From: Ichthyophis bannanicus
Lineage: Eukaryota; Chordata; Amphibia; Gymnophiona; Ichthyophiidae
Assembly (NCBI GenBank): GCA_033557465.1
Contig: CM066033.1
Location: 1,307,177,519-1,307,241,518, forward strand
Direction of reading: 5' to 3'
DNA length: 64,000 nt
In this document: in pieces, positions 30,557 through 42,451 of the stretch
How positions within the stretch are numbered: position 1 is the first letter of the stretch
How the letters are laid out: each line of letters opens with the position of its first letter
Notes under the pieces: generated by a model
Database searches by the model: none
The model's input: the letters and a program-made list of their open reading frames with translations, nothing else
Told to the model about the DNA's origin: nothing
Position numbers and translations under genes: made by a program

Positions 30557-33108
30557 CAGGGGCGGCCCAAGGGGGGTGCGGGGCCATGTGCGGAGACTCG
30601 GTGCGGGGCCTCATTTGCATAAGGGGCCTCATTTGCATAAATATTTGCATAATGTTACCATATACTAACTTTTAGTAAACGTGCCTCTTAATGAGTGTAT
30701 GGATAAAGAAAGACTAAAAGATTTCTACATTACTATAATCCAGTGCCAACTGCCAGACACATTAGGAACTACTACAAACACTGCCCATTTAGAACCCATA
30801 GCAAACCCGCCGTATCCTAACAGCACTACCAGGACTCACAAAGCACCATACTCTACCAATCAAAAGGCAACACTGCAAATATTAAACCAATACATTTCAG
30901 AGAACAAGAATACATGACCTACTGGGGAAAGAGAACAAGTAGCAATGTCAAATAGCAATTATATAAACAGAACACCTCAGCTCAGTTACACATGCAGAAC
31001 ATAGACCATCACCAAACAAGTAATCACAATTTAGAAACAGGAAGACAATAATTAAACTGGGAATCCCAAAAGCCAGACTTGGAATGTACAACACTGTAGA
31101 AATAAAACTATACATTAATTTGCTCTTGTACTAAACAAAGCGCAGATGTTAATGATGCACATTTACCAGAGCTGACATATTCCAATTAATAAATTCAAAA
31201 TAAAGAGATATTTTTCTACCTTTTGTGCATTTTTTTCAGCTGCAATTGCTCCAGCCACTTTCTTCTGATTTCTTCGTGTCTTCTGCTAACTCTCCATCGT
31301 CTGCTGTCCATTTGTCCTTTCTTCTCTCTTCTAGTTTTTTTCCATTCTCTCTCTACATCTGCTTTAACATACTAATCTTTCTCCTTTTGCTCTTTCCTCA
31401 TTCCTATTTCATCCACTCAAATTTTACCCCTCCATCCTCAATCCCCACTTACTCTCCCAATACCTGGCCAATTGTAGATTTTTTATCCCTCCCACACAAA
31501 ATATTTTTCCCTTCTCCATTTTACTCTTCCAGCCCCATCCCATTCTAATCCTCCCCCAACATCTGCTCCCTTCTAGTTCCAGCCTCACCCAGCATCCATT
31601 CCCTTCTAGTCCCTGCATCAGCCCATTTCCAGTCCTAGCCACCCATCAGCCCATTTCCAGTCCTAGCAACCCCCCAACCCAATACCAGTCCTAGCCCCCA
31701 CATCAACCCACTTCCAGTCCTAACCCCCTATCACCCCTTTTCAGTTTAAGCCCCCCCTATAACCCATTACCAGTCCTAACCCCCCATCAGCCCACTTCCA
31801 GTCCTAACCCCATCAACCCATTTCCAGTCAGCCCCCCATAGCCCATTGCCAGTCCTAACCCCCCTCCCCCATCAGCCCACAGCCTATTACCAGTCCTAAC
31901 CCCATCAGCCCACCTCAAGTCCTAACCCCTACCCATCAGCCCATTTCCTGTCCTAGCCCCCCCATAGCCCATTATCAGTCCTAACCCCCCCCCATAGCCC
32001 ATTACCAGACAGCCCCCATCAGCCCACAGCCCATTACCAGTCTTAACCCCCCCATAGCCCATTACCAGTTCTAACCCCCCCCAACAGCCCATTACCAGTC
32101 CTAACCCCATCAGCCCACCTCAAGTCCTAACCCCTCCCCATCAGCCCATTTCCTGTCCTAGCCCCCCCATAGCCCATTATCAGTCCTAACCCCCCATAGC
32201 CCATTACCAGTCCTAATCCCCCATCAGCCCACAGCCCATTACCAGTCCTAACCCCATCAGCCCACCTCCAGTCTTAAGCCCCCCAGCCCATTTCCAGTCC
32301 TAGCCCCCCCATAGCCCATTACCAGACAGCCCCCATCAGCCCACAGCCCATTACCAGTCTTAACCCCCCCCCCATAGCCCATTACGTTCTAACCCCCCCA
32401 ACAGCCCATTACCAGTCCTAATCCCATCAGCCCACCTCAAGTCCTAACCCCTCCCCATCAACCCATTTCCTGTCCTAGCCCCCCCCCCATAGCCCATTAT
32501 CAGTCCTAACCCCCCATAGCCCATTACCAGTCCAAATCCCCCATCAGCCCACAGCCCATTACCAGTCCTAACCCCATCAGCCCACCTCCAGTCTTAAGCC
32601 CCCCAGCCCATTTCCAGTCCTAGCCCCCCCCTAGCCCATTACCAGACAGCCCCCATCAGCCCACAGCCCATTACCGGTCTTAACCCCCCTATAGCCAATT
32701 ACCAGTTCTAACCCCCCCCCCCCAGCAGCCCACAGCCCATTACCAGTCCTAACCCCATCAGCCCACCTCCAGTCTTAACCCCCCCCAGCCCATTTCCAGT
32801 CCTAGCCCCCCCCCCATAGCCCATTACCAGTCCTAACCCCCCCCCCCCCATCGGCTCAAGTAAAATTAAATTTAAAAAAAAAACCGCTGGCTGCTACCGC
32901 TGCCGCTGCCGCTGCGGCAGCAGCAGAATGGACTGTCCCGCGGGGCCCCCTCTGCACGGCTGAATCCCTCCTTCCCTCCCTCCACGACGGCTGAGCCCCT
33001 CCGTGCCAGCTTTGAGAGTCGCGAAGGGAGAATGTTCTTTGCGCGGGGCCCCCTGAAACGTGGGGCCCTGTGCAAAAACATTCTTGCTCAATGGACGGGC
33101 CGGCCCTG
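30557..33108. mobile_element. Non-autonomous hAT element 1 (2552 bp)
   Basis: Begins caggggcggccc and ends gggccggccctg, so the termini are inverted repeats of the hAT 'CAGGG' type. The 8-base target duplication gctttatt is exact at 30549-30556 and 33109-33116. No transposase frame. Inside: a GC-rich left end with two 'gcctcatttgcata' repeats, a 650-base AT-rich to pyrimidine-rich part, a long minisatellite (31640-32855) and a GC-rich right end with CCG/CTG runs. The interior is related in reverse orientation to the element at 50820-52944. Confidence 0.85.
31640..32855. repeat. Minisatellite inside hAT element 1
   Basis: Several dozen imperfect units of about 25-40 bases built on 'agcccattaccagtccta' plus a C-run of 4 to 12 bases. 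Higher-order blocks of about 260 bases recur (for example 32030, 32330 and 32640). The opposite strand is G-rich with many G-runs. Confidence 0.9.
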
Positions 33109-33116
33109 GCTTTATT

Positions 33117-33953
33117 ACTCCCCCATAAGCATTGGGAGAGCTGGGGGGTACTACTGAATGACTGTGTTGGGGGGGAGGGGATATGTGTGTGAAAGGGGGT
33201 TGGTATGAAGTCAGGGGAGGGGTATGAGTGTGGGATGCTTGGGGACAACCTTTTGATAAGAGCGGGTCCTTGGGGGGTTGATGTTGTCTACCTGGGGGTT
33301 ATGGGTAGGTTCGGTGCTGCTCTCCCCCGTGACATCCTCCTCCCGAGATGCCTGGGGGAGGGTGGAGTTGCTGCCGGCAGAGGGCTGGATAACCCGGACC
33401 CGGGAACAGTGGGGAGCGGAGGCGGTTGACCGTGGCTGGCTCCCTCGGGGGATCCGGTGGGGTTTCTGGCCACTGCTCCAGCACCTCCTCCTTAGTGGGG
33501 GTAGAAAGGGAGATTTGCACAATTTGCTGTAACTTTCTTTCGCTTAAAATTCAATGTATTGGAGCTGCTGTGTTTCAATTTTCTCTTCATACTGTTATTG
33601 TATAATCAACTTTGTTTGGGAAAGCTTATTGTGCATGCTGGGCAAGGTGAGCAGAGATGTTTAATAGGTTGTATAGGGCGCGGAGGAGGCCGTACGCATT
33701 ACAGTTCGGTCTCTATTCCTTAGCAGAGACGGTGGAGGATGGCGAGACAATTTGAATGGGGGGAGTGGGGAGGGGGGAGTGGAGGGGAGGAGAGAAGGGG
33801 TGGGGATATAGTCACATCCAATCAGGAGACCGACCGATGACATTGTGGGAACTCTTCGACTGTTGCAGGGGGGGTGCCCCAGGCTGGGGGGGTTCCTTCC
33901 GGGACACTGCTGCATATCTTGCTGAGATACTGGGGTGATACCATACCAGGCTG
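33117..33953 (+). other. Tx1 inter-ORF spacer, right part
   Basis: GC-rich spacer with no coding frame that I can support; the short frames overlapping both strands are composition artefacts. 33740-33810 is a G-rich purine tract. Confidence 0.5.
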
Positions 33954-36900
33954 AAGATCATTTCCTGGAATGTTTGCAGCCTGGGGAGTCCGATTAAGAG
34001 ATCTAAAATTTTGCAAGCATTAGCTCGGCAAAAAGCCGACGTTGCTTTGCTTCAGGAAACCCACCAGACTTCCGAGGAGCATGCTAAATTAGTAGGGACT
34101 GGGTGGGACAGGTTTGGGGGGCTCCGGCCACGAATAAGAAGGGGGGGTGGCCCTCTTGATACATAAGCGCATACGCTTTGATGTCAAGAAGGAAGTAGTA
34201 GATACAACTGGGAGATTCTTATTGCTGCAGGGCTGTTTGGAGGGGAGATCCGTTATACTTGGCAATATTTATTGCCCTAACGTGCTGGACCCTGACCTGT
34301 ACTTCCGTTTAGCCTCCCAAGTAGAGCAGCTCCTGGAGCTTCCGCTGATCCTGGGAGGCGATTTTAAATGTGTGATGGATGTGGAGCTGGATACATCCAG
34401 AGGTGCAGGACCTAGGGGGAGAGCTCAAGCGGCTCGGGCACTAACTCGCCTGAAGGCACGACTGGGATTAGTAGACCCTTGGCGCTTGCTACACCCCACT
34501 GAAAAAGATTACACTCATCAGTCTCGCGCACACAACTCTAGCGCCCGTATTGATTACTTGTTGACCTCTCAGGGTTTGTTTGCTATAGTGGATGAAGCGC
34601 AGATCGGTCCTGCGGAAATCCCAGACCATGCCCTTATCTGCGTTGGGGCGCTACTCGCCCTGCGACGCGGCTCTGGAGGTTTCCTTTGGAATTATATAGG
34701 GACTCACAGTTCCGCCAGTTTTTGCGGAGGAGATGGCAGGAATTTGAATCAGACCATAGCGGGCACCAAGAGGACCCTGAGCTGGTTTGGGAGACGGCGA
34801 AAGTTGTCTTGCGGGGGGATATTATCGGGTTTTTGGCGCGAAAACGGAGAATTATGGCAGAACGCATTATTCGGCTGGAACGTTTAGTCACTCAGCAGCG
34901 CCGGAGATGGGCACAGAACCCGAGCATAACGCTTAAGAAACAGGTCTGGGAGACGCAAACGGCGTTAAATGAACTGTTGCATCAACGTGCAAAAAAATCT
35001 GTAATGTATTACCGCTTTCAACTTTATTGCCATGGAGATAAACCGGGAAGACTGCTGGCCCGCTGTTTGCGCGGCCCTCGGAGCTCCAGGCTGATGCCAG
35101 CGCTCAAGGATGATCAGGGGGTTCTCCAGAGGGAGAGCCCGGAGATAGCTCAGGTATTTCACTCTTTTTTTCAGAGACTTTACACAGCAGAGACGTGCTC
35201 GCAAACGCAGATGCAAGATTACTTAGAAGGGTTGGACCTCTCTCAACTGACTGAGCAGCAGCGGGCGCAATTAGACCAGCCGATCTCTGTACAAGAAGTG
35301 CAAACTGTTATTGTTAAGGCGAGTTGTTATAAAACACCGGGATCGGATGGGCTGGGGGCAGAATTCTATAAGATTCTGAATGAGCTGGTGTCCCCGCTAT
35401 TGGTGGCAGTTCACACCAGGAGATCCGAGCAGGGTGCCTTTCGCTGGGGTAGTAATCTTGCCCATATTATACTCATCCCGAAGCCCGGGAAGGATCCGCT
35501 GAGTGCCGAGTCCTACCACCCTATCTCCCTTCTCAATTTTGATCTTAAAATTCTTGCGAAAATTCTGGCGGATCGCTTGGCGGATGTCCTGGGGCATTTG
35601 GTTCATGACTCTCAGGTTGGTTTTGTGAAAGGGCGCTATGCAGTACGCAATTTGCGGAAGATCTTAACTTCATTGGAGTGGGTACAGAGTAGACGCTTGC
35701 AGTCCTTGTTGATCAGCTTTGATGCTGCAAAAGCATTTGATATGGTTGAATGGACTTACTTGTGGCACCTGTTGCCCTGTTACGGGCTCGGGAACCCCTT
35801 TTGCGCTATGGTCCGCAGTCTCTACATAGATCCGATTGCGGCGATTAGTTGTAATGGGGTGCTCTCTGAACCTTTCCCCTTGAGAAGGGGGACCAGACAG
35901 GGATGTCCTCTTTCCCCCTTACTTTTTGTTCTATCCCTGGACACTTTTATACGTCGGGTGGAGTCCTCTCGGGTGATAAAGGGGGTGCAGATCGGTTCAG
36001 CTGAGTTTAAGTTGTCGGCCTTTGCTGATGACCTTCTGGTGCATCTGCTTCGGCCCCAAGAATCGCTACCTGAGTTGTTGCGGGAATTTGCGACTTTTGG
36101 TTGCTTTGCAGGTCTCTGTATTAATCGGGATAAATCCGAGGCTTTAGATGTCTCGGGCTGCATGCGGGGTAGATGGCGGGGGCGGCGAATTATTTTAAGT
36201 ACCTTGGAATTCTACTGACTGGTCAGCCCTCCCAGCTTTATGAGTGTAATTTGAGCCGAATTATTGCTGGGCTGCGAGCTCAATTGCAGGCATGGCGGCC
36301 CCTTCCGCTGTCCCTGTCAGGGAGAATTGCAGCGATTAGGATGGTCGTCCTGCCACGAATACTTTACTGGCTACAGACACTGCTGGTCTGGTTGCTGCGG
36401 AAAGATCTGAGGCGGATGGAGGGCGTCATTCGTGGTTTTTTGTGGAGGGGGGCGCGAGCGCGTATCCCATATAGCCGTCTGGGGGGGAGTTGGCGGCAGG
36501 GAGGCTTGGGGCTCCCGGATTTAGGTGCCTATGCTTTGGCCTGCCAGGCCCGGCATTTGGGGGATTGGTTAGGCAGGACCGAGGTATATACTCCGTTGGC
36601 CTTGGAGGAGGCTTTCGCAGCTGCGACTTCTTTACTCGCTGTATTACATCTGGATAACTGTATGCTTCCTGATCTTCTAGTTGAGAGTGTGTTACTTAGT
36701 TCGGTGCGTCGAACTTGGCGGCAATTAAACGTTTATTGGAATAAGAGCTGGAGGGTCTCGAGCTGGCTGCCACTCCAGGGTAATGTTCTTTTTACCCCTG
36801 GGACAGACACTGCGATCTTTCGAGACTGGGCACAGAAAGGTCTCCATAGTTTAGGTCATTTGGTGGAACCATCGGGGAAATGTAAGAAGTTCTTGCTGCT

Positions 36901-37651
36901 ATGCGCCGAATACGATTTGGGGCCTGGTCACCTTTTTGCGTATATGCAGGCTTCACACTATATAGCATCCCTGCCGGCAGCGGAGTTACAGGCGGACCAT
37001 TCGGCACAGATTTTGGAATTTTTTGACTTGGGTGGGGGATCCACGCCGTCGATTCGGGTGCTGAAATCTCGATTGGTTCAGTATAGACCTTCTCCAGAAT
37101 ACCGAACAGTGGAATTGGCGTGGGCTGGCGAGTTGGGGAGGGAGCTTCCCCCGGGCACACTTCTTACTGCTTTACGACACATTGTGGATTTGGCAGTGGG
37201 AGCTCACTGGAGGGAAATGCAATTTAAATGTCTCACTAGAGTACACTTCTCCCCCCGACGGGCCTTTCATTCCCATCTCACCTTGGATGGACGGTGCCCG
37301 CGGTGTTCGGAGCCTCTAGCGACCTTTTTGCATATGTGGTGGGGGTGCCGGGTCATTCGTCCCTATTGGGTTAAAATTAGTTCTTTCATGGGAAGGTTAT
37401 TGGGGCAGCGGGTGTGCTGGGACGCCCCGTTAGTTATCTTAGATCAATTGTGCCTTACGCAGCCAAAAGGTAAATGGGAGCGCTTGTTTGTGCGAAAGGC
37501 ATGTCTGGTGGGTAAAGGGCCCCTATTGCGTAGGTGGCGGGAGCGGAGTCCGCCCTCATTTTGGGAGTGGCGTAATGCATTTCATCAGCTGATGCTTATG
37601 GAGGCCAGGTGTGCCCGGGGTAGTGTTTTGGATTCTTTGAAGACGGTGTAG
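33954..37651 (+). pseudogene. Tx1/L1 ORF2, endonuclease-reverse transcriptase with three frame breaks
   Basis: Reading starts near 33954 with 'KIISWNVCSLGSPIKRSK' and 'ALLQETHQ' (endonuclease, Asn and Glu present). A G-run slip near 34140 shifts to 34147-34680 with 'LILGGDFKCVMD' and 'IPDHALICV'. Note D-F-K where D-F-N is usual, so a catalytic Asn is replaced. A second slip near 34680 leads to 34686-36170, the polymerase, with 'LISFDAAKAFDMVEWTYL', 'TRQGCPLSPLLFVL' and 'LSAFADDLLVHL'. A third slip near 36170 leads to 36173-37651 with the C-terminal Cys-His cluster 'CPRCSEPLATFLHMWWGC'. About 1230 codons, normal for the clade. Inactive because of the slips and probably the endonuclease change. 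Confidence 0.85.
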
Positions 37652-37789
37652 ATGTGAGGAGGCCAGGCCGATTAAGATAGAATTAGAAAAATCAACCCGG
37701 GACATGACTAGAGAGAGAAGTAGAGTAGAGAGAGCGGAGGGGGAAAGAAAAGGGTGATAATTAATTGATTATAGATAATTAATTGATTA
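37652..37789 (+). other. Tx1 3' UTR remnant
   Basis: Purine-rich 3' sequence ending in two copies of 'ataattaattgattat' before the CR1-B insertion. A further A-rich piece at 40433-40546 might be its continuation on the far side of the CR1-B. Confidence 0.4.
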
Positions 37790-40198
37790 TAGATATTGCC
37801 AAGATAGCAACAAAGGGGGAAGCGATCATATTGGGTGACTTTAATCTACCTGATGTGGATTGGATTACTCCTTCTGCACATCTGGAAACAAGCAAAAAAA
37901 TTGTGGATGCTCTCCAAGATGCATTATTTAGGCAAATGGTGATGGAACCAACCAGGGAAAGCTCAATGCTGGATGTAGTGCTCACAAATGGTGATAGTGT
38001 GTCGAATATCTGCGTGAGTGCCCCTGTGAGCAACAGCGACCATCACACGGTGTCGTCTGAGATAAAAGCCATGGTACAGGCCAATCATAGCAAGCTCAAA
38101 GTCCTAAACTTCAAATACACTGACTTCAATAAAATGGCAGAGTACTTAAAGGAGGAGATGATGGGGTGGAAGGAGATAAAGGAAGTGGAATTGCAATGGG
38201 CTAAACTAAAGGAGGCAATAAAAGGGGCAACCGATAAATATGTAAGAAAAGTAAATAAAAACAAGAGGAGAAGGAAACCTATTTGGTTTTCCAAAGAGGT
38301 GGCTGCTCAAATAAAGGCAAAAAACACAACTTTCACAAAATTCAAACGCTTGCAAACAGAAGGACACAGAAATGAATACAGGATCCAACTCAAAGAGTCT
38401 AAAAGAGTAATAAGGATAGCAAAATCAAAGGCAGAGGAAAAGATGGCTAAAGATGTTAATGGTGGCAACAAAACTTTCTTCAGGTATATTCAGGAAAGGA
38501 AGAAGATCAGAGTTGGAACTGCAGGACTCAAAAGTGCTGGGAAAGGACTCGTGGAAAGTGACACTGAAAAAGCGAAATTGCTAAACAAATACTTCTGCTC
38601 TGTTTTTACTAAAGAAGATCCTGGAGATGGACCAGCTGGGACTCCCAAATATAAAAATGGGAATGAAGTAGATACCACACCATTCACAGAAGACGAGGTG
38701 TTAGAACAACTTGTAAACTGAAAGTGGACAAAGCCATGGGACTGGATGGGATACATCCCAGGATACTGAAAGAGCTCAGAGAGGTTCTTGCAGGACCGTT
38801 AAAGGATGTCTTCAACAGATCCTTGGAAATGGGAGAGGTTCCTCAGGACTGGAGAATGGCTGATGTCGTACCTCTACACAAAAGTGGTGACAGGGAAGAA
38901 ATGTCAAACTACTGGCCCATGAGCCTTACCTCAGTAGCGGGAAAAGTAATGGAGGCGCTCCTGAAAGAGCGAATAGTGAACTTTCTCAAAACCAACAGGA
39001 TGCAAGATCCGAGGCAACATGGTTTTACCGAAGGACGGTCTTGCCAAACAAATCTGATTGAGTTCTTTGACTGGGTGACCAAGGAACTAGATCAGGGGCA
39101 TGCGATGTATGTCATCTACCTGGATTTCAGCAAAGCCTTTGATACTGTTCCTCATAGGAGGCTTGTCAACAAACTCAGTAGCTTGGGGATGGGTCCCAAG
39201 ATGGTAAACTGGATTAGAAATTGGTTGACTGACAGACGACAGAAGGTGATTGTACATGGAGCTCACTCGGATGAGAAGAAGGTGATTAGCGGGGTGCCCC
39301 AGGGTTCGGTCCTGGGCCCGGCACTGTTCAATGTATTTGTGAGTGATATTGCTGAAGGACTGAATGGAAAAGTCTGTCTTTTTGCAGACGACACAAAATT
39401 TGCAACAGAGTGGACTCCCCCAAGGGAGTGGCTAACATGAGGAAAGATCTACAAAAGCAGGAAGACTGGTCTAATTCTTGGCAACTATGATTTAATGCGA
39501 AAAAGTGCAGTGTCATGCACTTGGGTAGCAGAAATCCAAGGGAAATGTACGCGATAGGGGGCGAGTGGTTGGTATGCACGGTTCAGGAGAAAGACCTTGG
39601 TGTGATTATCTCTGATGATCTCAAGGTGGCAAAACAGTGCGACAAGGTGGTGGCAAAAGCCAGGAGGATGTTGGGCTGCATACAAAGAGGAATTACCAGC
39701 AGAAAGGAAGTGGTACTTATGCCACTGTATAAGTCACTGGTGAGGCCTCACTTGGAATACTGTGTTCAGTTTTGGAGACCGTATCTTGCAAAAGATGTAA
39801 AAAGACTGGAAACGGTTCAGAGGAAAGCGACCAAAATGATTTGGAGCCTACGTCAGAAGCCTTATGAGAAGAGACTTGAAGACCTAAATATGTACACTTT
39901 GGAGGAGAGGAGGGACAGGGGAGATTTGATTCAGACCTTTAAATACTTAAAGAGAAATGATGAACAAACAAACTTCTTCCAAAGACGGGGAAACTGTAAA
40001 ACTAGAGGGCATAACATGAAGCTGCAAGGTGGTAAATTGAAGGGCAATGTCAGGAAATATTTTTTCACTGAAAGGGTGGTGGATGCTTGGAATGCCCTCC
40101 CGATGGAAGTGGTGGGGGCAAACACGGTGACGGAATTCAAAAAGGCATGGGACAAACACAGTGGATCCCTTTACAGCAATAGGATAAAAACAAAATAA
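37790..40198 (+). pseudogene. CR1-B ORF2, endonuclease C-part to C-terminus
   Basis: 37783-38721 gives 'ILGDFNLPDVDWITPS', with the catalytic Asp and Asn, then 'SNSDHHTV' with Asp-His, then a basic linker. A TGA after 'VLEQLVN' at about 38719 ends this frame and 38724-39440 follows with 'MGLDGIHPRIL', 'VIYLDFSKAFDTVPHRRL', 'SGVPQGSVLGPALF' and 'LFADDTKF' (catalytic pair). A one-base loss after 'ACACAAAATT' near 39400 shifts the frame. 39515-40198 gives the C-terminal part through 'VVDAWNALPMEVVGANTV'. A stop near 39488 (TGA for a codon that is open in 44926) lies between. Inactive. Confidence 0.85.
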
Positions 40199-40432
40199 AT
40201 GGTACCATCTAACTTCTGAACCATATAACGTCTCAACAAATATATAATGCCTCAACAAATAGGGGTGTCCTACCTGGAGCGGTGGGTTTACCCCTAAACA
40301 AAGACGTGGGGAGGGGTGGCCTGCACAGAGCGACAGGTGCACCTACTCTTGCCATCTTGCTGGGCAGACTAGATGGACCATGCTGGTCTTTATCTGCTGT
40401 CATTTACTATGTTACTATGTTACTATAGAAGA
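37790..40432 (+). mobile_element. CR1-B LINE, 5'-truncated in the endonuclease
   Basis: Starts within the endonuclease domain and runs to the CR1-B 3' end ('catttactatgttact' repeated, 40402-40432). It is the longest CR1-B copy in the window and serves as reference for the others. ORF2 is described separately. Confidence 0.85.
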
Positions 40433-40546
40433 GAGGAAAAAGGAAAAAAAACCAAGAAGAACCAGAAAAATAAAAATAACAAAGGTGAAGAGAAGAAACC
40501 CATAAAACCAAAAAAGTTGTTCTGTGTTTACTATCCCTTATTCCTC
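40433..40546. other. A-rich spacer
   Basis: Short A-rich sequence between CR1-B and CR1-A, perhaps the rest of the Tx1 3' tail. Confidence 0.3.
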
Positions 40547-42042
40547 AGATAGTCATAGTTTAATGGGAGAAAGCCAACATGGATTTAGCCAAGGAAAGTC
40601 TTGTCTTACTAATATGTTATATTTTTTGAAGGTGTCCATAAACAGGTAGACAAAGATGAGCCAGTTGATATAGGGGGTTATTCCGTGCTACGAATAGCAG
40701 GGATGGACGGCCCGATGGGACGTCCATCCCTGCTATTCATGCCGGCTCCTACTCCCGACTAACTTCCTCACCGGTTGTGCAGGGAAATTAGATGGAGGAG
40801 GAGAAGGGGTGGTCCAGGGGCAGAGTCTGGGTGGGCAGTGAGAGGTTGCCGGCCCTGGATGTACAGGGCCGATTCTAATGTCGGCCCTGTACGTCCAGGG
40901 CCGGCAAAATGTCCAGGGAGTTTATTCCATCTCCAAGGTGGAATAACGTCCCTGGACATGAGTTTTTGAACAGCCTGGGGTGCAGATGGGGCAGGGGAGG
41001 CCAGGGCTTTTTCCCTGCAGTGCGGCCCTGGCCATAGGAGGCCAGATCGGAGACTGGGCTGCGGGGAATAAACACTTTTATTTGGCAGCCAGCATTGCGG
41101 CATTTAAATGGAGCCGCTGTGCCATTGCAACATGACGACATGGCGCCACGGCTCCATTTAAAAGCCCTGACTTAGTTAGTTGGGCTGTGCATCTACGAGC
41201 AGGCCAGACTGAATCGCAGTCCTGGCCTGTATGTACATGCCTGATTGAGATTCTGATCCCGTGGGGCTAGACATGCCCTGCAGGATCAGAATTCTGATCC
41301 CCTCTGTGCGTCCAGTTCAGACCAGACGCACAGAAGGGATCTACGTTCAGGACAGAATTGGGCCCTAGTGTATCTGGATTTTCAGAAAGCCTTTGACAAG
41401 GTCCCTCATAAGACTCTTGGCAAAATTAAAAAGCCATGGGATAGGAGGCAGTGTTCTATTGTGGATCAGGAACTGGTTAAAAGATAGAAAGCAGAGGGTA
41501 GGGCTAAATAGCTAATGGAGAAAGGTGGAGTACCCCAGGGATCAGTGCTGTGTCCGCTATTTTTTAACATATTCATAAATGGCCTGGAAATAGGAATAAT
41601 GAGTGAGGTGATCAAATTTTCAGATGACACAAAATTATTCCAAGTTGTTAAAACACAAGTGGATTGTGAAAAATTGCAAGAGGACCTTGATAAATTGGAA
41701 GACTGGATATTCAAAAGGCAAATGAAATTTAATGTAGACAAGTGCAAAGTTATGTATCTAGGAAAGAACAATCCGAACTATGATTATATGATGCAAGATT
41801 CCACATTAGGAATCACCACCCAGGAAAAACATTTAGGAGTCATCATGGATAACACATTGAAACCCTCCACCCAGTGTGCAGCAGTGGCCAAGAAAGCACA
41901 TAGAATGCTAGGAATCATAAGGAAAGGAATGGAGAATAAAACCAAGGATATTATAATGCCTCTGTATCATTCTATGGTGCGACCGCACCTTGAATATTGT
42001 GTGCAATTCTGGCCGCCATATCTTAAAAAGGATATAGTGGAA
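40547..42042 (+). pseudogene. CR1-A LINE fragment, interrupted by a DNA element
   Basis: 40547-40673 is polymerase sequence ('GESQHGFSQGKSCLTN'-like, matching 10995-11110) and resumes at 41366 with 'VYLDFQKAFDKVPH', then 41515-42030 with 'GVPQGSVLCPLFFNI', 'KFSDDTKLFQVV' (FSDD instead of FADD) and the C-terminal region. The copy stops at about 42042 before the normal C-terminus. 3' sequence is missing and a SINE fragment follows. More diverged from copies 1 and 2 than they are from each other. Confidence 0.8.
40674..41365. mobile_element. DNA element made of serial hairpins, TAG duplication
   Basis: Sits in CR1-A sequence, with TAG on both sides (40671-40673 and 41366-41368). Left end ggggttattccgtgct, right end complement gggcccaattctgtcct: weak terminal similarity. 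Inside, at least five hairpins follow each other: 40699-40735, 40850-40907, 40909-40961, 41103-41162 and 41285-41342. No coding frame. Related end sequence appears at 50215-50232. A PIF/Harbinger-like origin is possible from the 3-base duplication. Confidence 0.65.
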
Positions 42043-42226
42043 TTTGATTTATTTTATTTAGCTGCATTTATATCCTGCTTTTCACTGGGTCAAAGTGGTT
42101 GAGGGATACATTTAACATGAGGGGATATGAGACACATATACTAATACTTACAGGGAACATGGGCAATGGAGGGTTAAGTGGCTTGCCCAAGACCACAAGG
42201 AGCACCTGTGGGACTAGAAACCCCAG
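42043..42226 (-). mobile_element. SINE fragment with L2-type tail
   Basis: Reverse orientation relative of 25850-26083: 'gtgctccttgtggtcttggg' in complement at 42185-42208 and an AAATAAA-type tail at 42043-42060. The tRNA-like head is missing by truncation. The insertion lies at the junction of CR1-A and CR1-B sequence. Confidence 0.7.
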
Positions 42227-42451
42227 TTAAAGGATGTTTTCAACAGATTCTTGGAAACAGGAGAAGTTCCTCAGGACTGGAGAAGGGCGGATGTGCTACC
42301 TCTTCACAAAAGTGGTGACAGGGAAGAAGTGACAAACTATAGGCCCGTGAGCCTTACCTCGGTGGAGGGAAAAGTAATGGAGGCGCTTCTGAAAGAGCGA
42401 ATAATGGACTTTCTCAAAACCAACAGGTTGCAAGATCCGAGGCAACATGGT

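Larger units (their letters stand above)
29293..37789 (+). mobile_element. Tx1/L1-clade LINE, split by an hAT element
   Basis: A two-ORF LINE: 5' UTR 29293-29465, ORF1 29466-30317, spacer, ORF2 about 33954-37651, 3' UTR to about 37789. The hAT element 30557-33108 interrupts the spacer with an 8-base duplication. ORF1 has coiled coil plus RRM-like signature and ORF2 ends in a Cys-His cluster, as in L1/Tx1 elements common in amphibians. It has higher GC and fewer lesions than the CR1 copies. The 3' UTR is followed by CR1-B at 37790. Confidence 0.8.

Noticed and set aside
31640..32855. Telomere-like repeat array because of recurring 'cctaacccc'
   Set aside because: The repeating unit is 25-40 bases with other conserved parts ('agcccattaccag'), variable C-runs, and it lies inside a hAT element with an exact 8-base duplication. 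True vertebrate telomere repeats have a six-base unit.
31640..32855. CRISPR-like array of regularly spaced repeats
   Set aside because: Spacers are not distinct sequences; the array is a degenerate minisatellite in vertebrate transposon DNA, with no cas genes.
32856..33248. Minus-strand open frames with poly-Ala
   Set aside because: Produced by CCG/CTG runs in the right end of hAT element 1; no protein family and no conservation in hAT element 2.
33205..33532. Short plus and minus frames between Tx1 ORF1 and ORF2 as extra genes
   Set aside because: Several mutually overlapping frames in GC-rich spacer, none with a recognisable domain; typical composition artefacts.
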